Below, in pieces: positions 56,625 through 64,000 of a stretch of DNA of 64,000 nt. The stretch comes from Fallopia convolvulus (lineage: Eukaryota; Streptophyta; Magnoliopsida; Caryophyllales; Polygonaceae). The translations under genes were made by a program, and so were the position numbers. Below the pieces are notes generated by a model. It ran no database searches, had not been told where the DNA came from, and saw nothing but the letters and a program-made list of their open reading frames with translations. The stretch lies in the NCBI GenBank assembly GCA_964016875.1, contig OZ024729.1, positions 25,874,494-25,938,493 on the forward strand. The letters are read 5' to 3'. Within the stretch, counting starts at the first letter, position 1. Every line of letters begins with the position of its first letter.

Positions 56625-57064
56625 GACGACGGAATGTGAGTCCTCCACCGCCACCCATCGCCATTTCGCCCTCGTTCTCTCTCGCTCTTTCGTCCATTTT
56701 GTCAGAATTCTCTCTCGCTCTGGAATTGATGTATCTCGATTGATAAGGAAGAAAACGAATAATAAAGAAGACAACGTTGGTGGCGGGATTTTATAAGGAT
56801 CTTGTGCGGGTTTCAAACCCGCACAAGAAAAGACCTAATTTGTGTGGGTTTGAGACCCGCACAAGAAAACCCAAAAAACTATGTGCGGGTCCTGGTACCG
56901 CACAATCGAACCGCGTTTTCCTTAAATTATGGGCGGGTTTAGGATCTGCACACTATGTATGAACCCGATTTTAAAAAAATTCTTGGGTGGGTTTAGGATC
57001 CGCACAAACTGGAGTGTGCATCCGAAAAAACGAAGTGCGCAAAATTTCGTTGTTAATGAATAAA
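56625..57064. repeat. MULE right terminal region with GCGGGTTT inverted-repeat units
   Basis: Includes a perfect 27-bp inverted repeat at 56801-56827 with 13-bp arms (CTTGTGCGGGTTT) and a 1-base loop, plus four diverged copies to 57005. The same units fill 22200-22520 at the other end. It is presumed to hold the PMD promoter. Confidence 0.65.
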
Positions 57065-57089
57065 AAAATAAAGCATAATTGCTGAATAA

Positions 57090-57489
57090 ATTTAATATAC
57101 AACTATGGACGAGACCATATTTAAGAACATGTGCATACTACCAATCGTAATAGTGGATAGAATCATGGCAATTCCAATTTCAGAAAATTTTATTAGGGAT
57201 TGTCTGTATTAGGTATCAAATAAAAATGGATGGGTTGTCAACAACCTTAGCTATTGAGCTAATAGCTAGAACAAGCTGCCAAAATCCAAGTCCAAATAAC
57301 TGGGTATGGAAATTGGACACACGCCAAAAAGTGAAAATTTTTCTTTGGAAAATGGACACTAATGGGCTGCCCACTAAGGCACGACTACAGGAGAAACGAG
57401 TACCAACACCCCCAGGATGTATTATGTGTCATTGCAAACATGAAGACTCGAGTCACCTTTTTGGGAATGTATACATACCCATAGAATAA
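57090..57489 (+). pseudogene. LINE 3 fragment (connection and zf-RVT region)
   Basis: Reads RIMAIPISENFIRDCLY, one stop, NKNGWLSTTLAIELIA, WKLDTRQKVKIFLWKMD, GLPTKARLQEKRV and the start of a zinc cluster (GCIMCHCKHEDSSHLFGN), closely parallel to LINE 1. Both ends are truncated and there is no poly(A). Confidence 0.85.
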
Positions 57490-57553
57490 CCTGGAAAATT
57501 AATACCAACATTGAAAACATATCATAAACCTTTGATACTAGGAACAAAAAGCT

Positions 57554-58895
57554 TCATGTTCCTTTCTTGACCACTCTCATAACACTTGCTTCAAGTAGTT
57601 TTACCATTATTGGCACTTTCAATTGCTGAACATTGGTCAAGCATTCAAGGAAAGGCGTCATGTGATCAGTGCACCTTGTGTCAAGTATCCAATCATCCTG
57701 CCTAGATGATTTAAGAACTGAATAAGTAGAGGAATTACCTACAAAGTTTGCCATGGAAGACATCACCACTTGTCCTTGGAATGCCTTCATCATTTCTTTG
57801 CAAAGTGCTTGCACAAGAGCTGGATTGATGTTTGAGCCACTTCCTGAAGTTGATGTTTCATCATCCAGAGGAGACTCTTGAGAAGCCTAAGCTGCAACAC
57901 CAATCTTGTATTTTCTCTTGCCTCTGCACCAGTCTGGATACCTAACAACCTCAAAACATTGATCATCGTTGTGTCCATCCTTGTTGCACACTGAGCAATG
58001 CCTTTTCTCTTCAATCTTCCCTTTCTTCCATTCCTTTTTCTCCTGATTCCCTGATTTACTTCCAACATGATTAACATTGGAGCTCCTAGCACCATGTCTC
58101 TCTTCTGTTGGTGCAGCTTGGAAAGCTACTGGTTCTAGCACTGTATGAGTGATCTGTTTCTGTTTTTGACTTTTCATAACTAGATAGTATGCTTTGTTCA
58201 AGTTTGGGTAAGAGATCTTGAGACAATATGTAACTCTTTACAACCTCAAAGTCACCATTCAGGTTAATCGGAAAATGCATAAGTCGATCCTGATTCTCTA
58301 ATTCCAACACCCTAGCCATCACTTTGCATTGACACTTAGCAAGTTGACCATTTATACATCTAGGCATTCCATTCAGACATTGTATTTCATCCCAACAACG
58401 CTTCAATTTAGTGTAATAAGCAGTGATTAACAGGTTACCTTGAGTGATTCTCATGAGCTCTTGCTTAAGCTGATAAACTATCGGTGTTGTGCCCTGGCTA
58501 TAACGCTCCATTATCTCCTTCCAGAGATCGTAAGTTGATGTTGTGTAGATGAAGGAATTCGACAACTCAACAACCATCGAATTCAAGATCCAACAAGCCA
58601 CCATCTTGTCACACCTTTCCCATCGTGCAAAATCAGCCGATCCTTCCTCTGGTTGTGGTAGAGAACTATCAACAAACCCTAATTTTAGCTTAGCTCCAAG
58701 TTCCATGGTTACCTGCCTACTCCAAGCCATGAAGTTTCCTCCATCAAAAGGTACGGTGGTGAGCGACGCACCAGGAGCATCCGAGTTAGTCAGGGTGAGC
58801 GGATCGCCCTAAGCTACGCCAATGAGCGACGCAATTTGCGTCAATGCCCGTTGCTGGTTTTCTTCTCCCGTGTTCGTCATGATTTCACTCACTTA
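57554..58895 (-). pseudogene. Copia gag and start of protease, minus strand
   Basis: The longest frame, 58730-58086, carries FMAWSRQVTMELGAKLKLGF, RWERCDKMVACWILNSM and YDLWKEIMERYSQG, the Copia-like gag (UBN2/DUF4219) pattern. A CCHC knuckle follows (CSVCNKDGHNDDQCFE, about 58010-57960), then the protease start WILDTRCTDHMTPF (G of DTGxxDHM changed) at about 57690-57650. Frameshifts separate these parts. Integrase, RT and the second LTR are missing. Confidence 0.85.
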
Positions 58896-58956
58896 ACTCT
58901 TGATTTTGATGTGGATGACAGATTAACACTCGATTCTCTTCATATGATCCTTTCAA

Positions 58957-58969
58957 TGCTCTGATACCA
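58957..58969 (-). other. Primer binding site of the Copia element
   Basis: On the minus strand TGGTATCAGAGCA, directly abutting the LTR at 58970. Confidence 0.85.
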
Positions 58970-59169
58970 TGAAGAACGAAGAGAATTCAAGATGGAGAAG
59001 AGAAATCCACATAAAATCGATCTGGATGTGTTAATTATATTTCAAACTCTCTCTTAGTTTGTTATAGAATTGAACACGCATTATATATGTAGTGCACTAG
59101 AAAACTATATAACATCTAGTGAGATCAACCAATAGGAATACATAATATTGCCACATCAACATTCTAACA
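58970..59169 (-). repeat. Copia 5' LTR (200 bp)
   Basis: On the minus strand it runs TGTTAGAATGTTGATGTGGC ... TTCGTTCTTCA, with TG/CA ends, and is followed at once by the primer site. Short LTRs of this length are common for Copia families. No partner LTR is in the window. Confidence 0.8.
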
Positions 59170-60700
59170 AATAATTCCTATATACTCAATAGTCCCAAAT
59201 AGGTTAATAAACTTTTTATATAAGTTAAGTCCAAAAGAACCAAGAGCGAGACTCTCCCTTTTTAGAGAGAGAATACCAAGAACTTGGAAACCTAGAAATT
59301 AGAAATCGATGCTCAAGAATCCAGATCAAATTTCTAGTTGAAATTTTTATCTTCCGTTTCTCTCAATCTCTTTTAGTTGAGGAATATGAGATTGACTCTC
59401 AAAATTACCAATCCATTGCTGAGAAAGTCTGATTGGGTTTAAGGTCTACTTTCCCAAATAGAATGTTGAAAGAACACTATTTAGTTGCTTTACCTTATAT
59501 ATATATATATCATATCTTTATCTTTGTTTGTTGGTAACTGGTTTGTTCTGACTTATGAAAATTTCTCTATGTAGAAAGGATTTGTTATCCCTTGTCTTGA
59601 ATCCGTATCCGGGGTTTTTATGCCCAAATTATGACCTTATTGTCACAACCTTGTTGTCTAGCCTTTTGATCTCTTAGTCTATGTTCCTTTCTCTATGCTT
59701 AGCTAATCTAGTTTCGTTTTATCCCGTTTTCAGATCTAGATTATGAGTTTTAAGGTTTTTTCCCCCGGTGGTCGTCGTCGACGACCCAACGCCGAACTTG
59801 CTCGTTGGTTTTTTTCTCTTGTGTGGTTTGCCTCTTTTGAGAGATTTGTTGCAATTTCAGTATAATCGAATTATGTTTTGTAAAAGAATAGTTAGGATCC
59901 GGCGTAATTGCTTGTGTCGACTTTGGTTGGCTTTAGCATGTCGCTTGTTTTCCGGCTCTGGTTCGAATTCTCCTATTGAACGCTTGTGTTTCCCTGCGTT
60001 GCCCTTCGGCTGGTTAACCTGGTTTGGTGGTCACTGTTTTTGGCTGACGTTGCTGTTGGGATTCCACTTATTGCCTCCGTTTGATCGTTGCTTTGATACA
60101 TTTTGGTGAGCTCTCTTGTAGCCTTGGGCTACTTGTTGGGCTGAGGCCCAATTTGAAGGTTCATGTGGTCTTCTTTTAAAATGCATAGGTTGAATTTGGC
60201 CTCTTTCTCCTCTTGTTATAGGCCTCGTCTTCTAGCGAGTTTGTTTTTTGGCTTTTGGGAGGGTGTGTGTTTGGGTGTTGTAGCTCTTGTTTGTTTTGGC
60301 AGGTTGTCTCGTACACGATGTGTACAATTTCGAGATTTGGCTCTAGATTGGGTGTGGCTCGTTTGTGATTGGCGCGGTTGCATGGACGTTCTCGAGACTG
60401 CTGAAGATCCTTCATCCCAGTGGAGGCAACGTCAGCAGTCCACTTCAACATATTTGTCCGCCTTTGACCCGATTGTTAAGACGTTGTTCTTTAACCCCTC
60501 ACTTCTCCCACTACTCCTTTCGTTCTAGTGCCTTTCTTTCACAGTTGTACCCCTTATCGTGTTTTTTGTTTGTTTCAGGTTACCGCCATTTATTCGTCCT
60601 CTCGGTTTTAACGGGCCTGTCCGGTAAACCAAATTCTTACTTATTAGTCCCAAATAGGTTTACTAAAATTAGGATAAAAAAATAGAAAAGATTATCAAAA
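59170..60700. other. Intergenic sequence before VHA-a, flanked by a 16-bp direct repeat
   Basis: The word tagtcccaaataggtt occurs at 59190-59205 and 60645-60660, with similar bases beyond it. The 1.4 kb between is T-rich to mixed, with ORFs of at most 121 codons that I do not recognise. It may be an insertion with a target duplication, but no transposon hallmark was found. A (TA) run lies at about 59495-59510. Confidence 0.4.
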
Positions 60701-60944
60701 AAGGAAAAAAAAAGTGGGGCGGGCAAAGGATTCACTGGAGCTGATCATCAGACAGGCAGCAGAGCGAACGTGGTTTGTGATTTGTACACTTGTTCATCAA
60801 CGTCTTTAAAATTGTTGATGTGTTTTCGATAACGCCAAGGATTCGTCTCTATTCGAGAACGTGACTCTCTCCATCATCTTCTCCTTCTCAGATTGGCAAT
60901 CAAGAATCTCACGCGTTGGAGACAGAGAGAGAGGGGCTGAACCT

Positions 60945-63900
60945 ATGGAGGAGGAGCGAGGAGGATGTTTCCCGCCGATGGATCTCATGCGATCGGAGGC
61001 TATGCAGTTGGTCCAATTGATCATCCCAATCGAATCCGCGCACCATACCATCTCCTATTTGGGGGAACTCGGCCTTATCCAATTCAAAGACGTACGAACC
61101 CTAGAATCCCTCTTAAAGAAGAATTGGCATGAATTATGATGTTTTTGTTACTGGATGTTTGATTGCTTTACCTGATTTTCTTTTGCAATTAAGTTGTCGT
61201 TGTACTCTAATCGAAGTTAGGGTTTCCTGGTGATCTATTTTGAAAGCAGCAACGAGGGTTTCGATCTATTTTTATGCAAGGATAAGATAGGGTTTCATGG
61301 AGAAGCTTCTCCACTACTTGTGGTTATGGTTGCTATGAAGGTTTATGATGCCTCTTGTAGTTGCTGATTAAACATTTAAATGAATGCGATCTTATCAAGT
61401 ATGGTAACTTCAGTAGTGATATGCGATGTATAGTGCATGCTTGAATGATCAATATTGTTTGTTTTTTTGGATATGTTTTACATATTTGTGTGAGGTCTGA
61501 TCTGTTTATAGATTGATAATATCTGAATCACTCATATTCTGTTATGTTTATTCTGCCAGCTCAATGCAGAGAAGAGTCCCTTCCAACGAACTTATGCTAC
61601 TCAGGTGTGTTGTGGTTATTTATTTGCTCTAACCTTAACATAGAGGTCATACTTTGAAAGGAAATGTTGTTTCTGGACTAGTCTTGGCTGTATAATTATA
61701 CTTATAATATCTTATTATGAACAAATTTTTAATTCCTCCTAGTTTTTCATGGATACATTAGGAATCATTATTTGACTCATATGTCAGAAGGAACTTCATT
61801 ATGTTTTCCCCATATTTGCGAATGGTACCTTGATAATTCGCTAAGCATGTGGACATATTTAAATCTGAACCTGAAGAAAGCAGTGTTTGCCCCTTTCAGT
61901 GAGCATGGTTGTCGCTTGACTAAATTTCAGTCCGTCAGCATAGATATCTTATGCATCAGTTTATATGCAATAAAACAATTAGATGATCAATTTGCAGTTT
62001 TAGTCATTCTGATAGCATGTTTCTGCAAGCATGATCTCCTTCAATGGGCAAGTATCTGCCACCATTTCAAGAAAATTTCCTTAAATAGGAATTGGATTGG
62101 TGGGATCAGTTGTATGCTTAGAGAGAAGAGTATTTTTGTATATTGTGTGCTGTAATGCATCTTTGTTTTTCCTACCATGGCTGATTTTACGAAGTTTGTG
62201 AAGTATGCCCATTTATTCAGTTTTATATTGTTCTTACTTATATGAAGCTTTGTGCTTTTGCAGATTAAAAAAAGCGGAGAGATGGCTCGTCGGTTGCGGT
62301 TTTTCAAAGATCAAATCTTTCAGGCTGGCATTTCACTTCCTGCCAAGTCTTTTACAAAAAATGATATGAAAGTGGATGACTTGGAGGTATTCTAGTTTCA
62401 TCTTGTATTCATGCCTTTTTTTGTTATAATTATTGCATAGATTGTGATTGTTTTCATTTCTATTTATTGCAAATTAACAGGTGAAACTAGCAGAACTGGA
62501 AGCTGAGCTGACTGAGATAAATGCAAATAATGAAAAGTTGCGACGCACTTATAATGAGCTTGCTGAATATAAGCTTGTTTTGCAGAAGGTATGCGCTGGT
62601 ATATAGACCCCTTATTGGTTGATGATTTTGAATTTTTTTTCCCCTTCATCAATTTCTTCTTTTATCAATTTTGAGGTCTAAGACCGACTTTCCTGCAGGA
62701 TCATATATGTGATTTTTGTGTAACTTTTTCAGTATGGGTGAAAGAGTTGCTGCGAGCAATTTTTTATGTTTTTTGGTTTGGGTTAGAATGGGCTACATTA
62801 AATAGATGACTGGGTTGCCTCTGCTTTTCTTGCGATGGAGTTGATGCTTAGTTTTTTTTTTTTTAACAACTGGAGGACCCAACGAAAACAGTTTTCTATG
62901 CAATTTCCATTAAAGGGGGAATATATGTTTGACCTTCCTTCTTGGACAGTTGGACCTCGTTGATGCATGATCCTTGAATAGCTGAGTATAGATTTGGCAT
63001 GTATAAATAATTAAGTATTGTATTCAAGCTGTTAGGCATCCTCTAGGATATGTATTTTCAATTATTGGCACATGTTTCCAGTGCAAATACGTTGAAGTCT
63101 AGGATGGCTGATACTACTATTTCAACTTGTGGTGCATATAAATGAATCAAATGTTTCAGCATTTCTCTGAGTATCTATGTGGATAATTAATCACATCTAG
63201 TTTAAGTTTTGATGTTATATTGAGCTGCTGTTGTTTGGATGGAAATTAGAGAAATGATGGCCTTATATGAAACTGAAAGTCCTATGAAGGTGTGCTAGGT
63301 GAAAAGTTATCGAGAACTTCTTAGTTTCTATTTGTTCGAAGGAAGGTTTAATGTTGGTTATTACATTTGTACTTATTATTATCTTCTACTTATCATGTGA
63401 AGGACTTCTGTTCTTCTTTATGTTGTTTATCTTTTCCCTTCTAAAAACAATGTGCTTTCTAGTGCTGACATAACTGTTTATTTTTATTATCCTGATTTTT
63501 ATTATTACGTTATTTTTTGTAAAAATAATACGCTGCATAGTGCCATTCTGGAAATTCTTTCATTTTATATGCACTCACATATTAGGCTGATTCCAGTATC
63601 TAGAGGCAATATTTGTATGGAATTTTATTAGAAATTTTAATGAATATTGAAGTAATGATAATACTCTTTTCAGGCCGGGGAGTTTTTCCATTCAGCTCAA
63701 AGAAGTGCAAGTTTTCAACAGAGGGAAATTGAATCACAGCAAATTGGGGGAGAATCACTTGATACTCCTTTATTGATGGAGAATGTAAGTCTATTAATTC
63801 CTGGTTTTACACTTTAATTGAGTGTTGCATTTTTCCCCATTATAAGTGACTTAATTGTGATTGTTGATTCAGGAATTGTCTACTGATTCTTCGAAGATTG

Positions 63901-64000
63901 TTCAGTTGGGATTCTTTACTGGCCTTGTACCTCGTGATAAATCTATGGCATTTGAAAGGATTCTATTTCGTGCCACCAGAGGTAACGTGTTTCTGAGGCA
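60945..64000 (+). CDS. VHA-a: V-type proton ATPase subunit a (VHA-a2/a3-like), 5' exons
   Basis: Six exons: 60945-61091, 61560-61604, 62264-62386, 62481-62588, 63674-63784 and 63873 to the window end. All have GT-AG borders and matching phase, for about 220 residues so far. The start is the ATG at 60945, giving MEEERGGCFPPMDLMRSEAM; an in-frame ATG at 60861 would add 28 residues unlike the family and is rejected. Family marks: MQLVQLIIPIESAH, SYLGELGLIQFKD, NAEKSPFQRTYA, a heptad-like helix VKLAELEAELTEINAN, LQKAGEFFHSA and LGFFTGLVPRDKSMAFERIL before FRATRGNVF. This is the cytosolic N-terminal half; the proton-channel membrane half lies beyond the window. The MDLMRSE start resembles tonoplast a2/a3 forms. 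Confidence 0.94.

Larger units (their letters stand above)
22182..57064 (+). mobile_element. Large Mutator-like element with transposase-OTU gene and antisense PMD gene, split by nested insertions
   Basis: Inferred single element. Left end region 22182-22578, transposase N-terminus 22579-23565, transposase C-terminus plus OTU domain 35950-37390, OTU remainder 53250-53721, antisense PMD gene 56620-54889, right end region 56625-57064. Both end regions carry the same unusual words (gcgggttt...aaacccgcacaag), and the 12-mer aaaaaaataaag occurs at both outer borders (22170-22181 and 57062-57073), which could contain a 9-bp target duplication. Terminal inverted repeats proper are only weakly alike (about 22184-22201 against 57040-57000), so the exact ends are uncertain. 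The central DDE catalytic part of the transposase is missing, so the element is dead. The pieces could instead be separate copies of one family. Confidence 0.55.

Noticed and set aside
60861..60944. Upstream in-frame ATG as the VHA-a start
   Set aside because: It would add 28 residues unlike the family N-terminus; the ATG at 60945 gives the expected acidic start before PPMDLMRSE.
1..64000. tRNA or rRNA genes
   Set aside because: No cloverleaf-consistent sequence with A and B boxes was recognised; the tRNA-like words found are retrotransposon primer sites.

Overview
The window is nuclear DNA from a flowering plant, most likely a eudicot. The evidence is GT-AG introns with short AT-rich spacers, four conserved plant genes and a very dense load of nested plant transposons. 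No species can be named from the sequence alone.

Host genes, left to right: the 3' end of the RNA polymerase III subunit RPC3/RPC82 gene (+, 197-3192, cut by the window start); a complete five-exon non-specific phospholipase C (NPC) gene (+, 4174-16342), with introns of 7.1 kb and 3.4 kb full of transposons; a complete eight-exon secreted purple acid phosphatase (PAP) gene (-, 16911-21602), convergent with NPC; and the first six exons of a vacuolar proton pump subunit a (VHA-a) gene (+, 60945-64000, cut by the window end). NPC and PAP can both contribute to phosphate recycling in plants, but nothing here shows co-regulation.

NPC intron 1 (4432-11537) holds a non-autonomous Helitron, a ~270-bp minisatellite, a hAT-type MITE and a Mutator-like (MULE) element, each with matching target-site evidence. 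NPC intron 2 (11918-15308) holds a decayed antisense Copia pol copy, split by ~1.2 kb of unrelated, possibly mitochondrial, DNA. PAP intron 7 holds a 1.44-kb MULE-like element with a perfect 9-bp target duplication.

The block from about 22.17 to 57.07 kb is a stack of transposons. The outermost layer appears to be one large MULE with MuDR-like gene order: a transposase/OTU-protease gene reading in from the left end and a plant-mobile-domain (PMD, MAIN-like) gene reading in from the right end. It is broken into three pieces. The first gap holds a Gypsy LTR that is itself interrupted by two LINEs and a gene-capturing MULE. The second gap holds an Athila-type Gypsy, inside which lies a 10.3-kb Tekay/Del-like LTR element. 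A LINE scrap and a decayed Copia gag with one LTR separate this stack from VHA-a.

The four host genes keep intact frames across all inferred splice sites. All transposon genes are pseudogenes. The main points for follow-up are the transposase-OTU-PMD MULE, three gene-fragment-carrying MULEs, an apparently non-autonomous Tekay-like element, and a recurrent GGTCGTTAACGACC-type palindrome in the Athila element.
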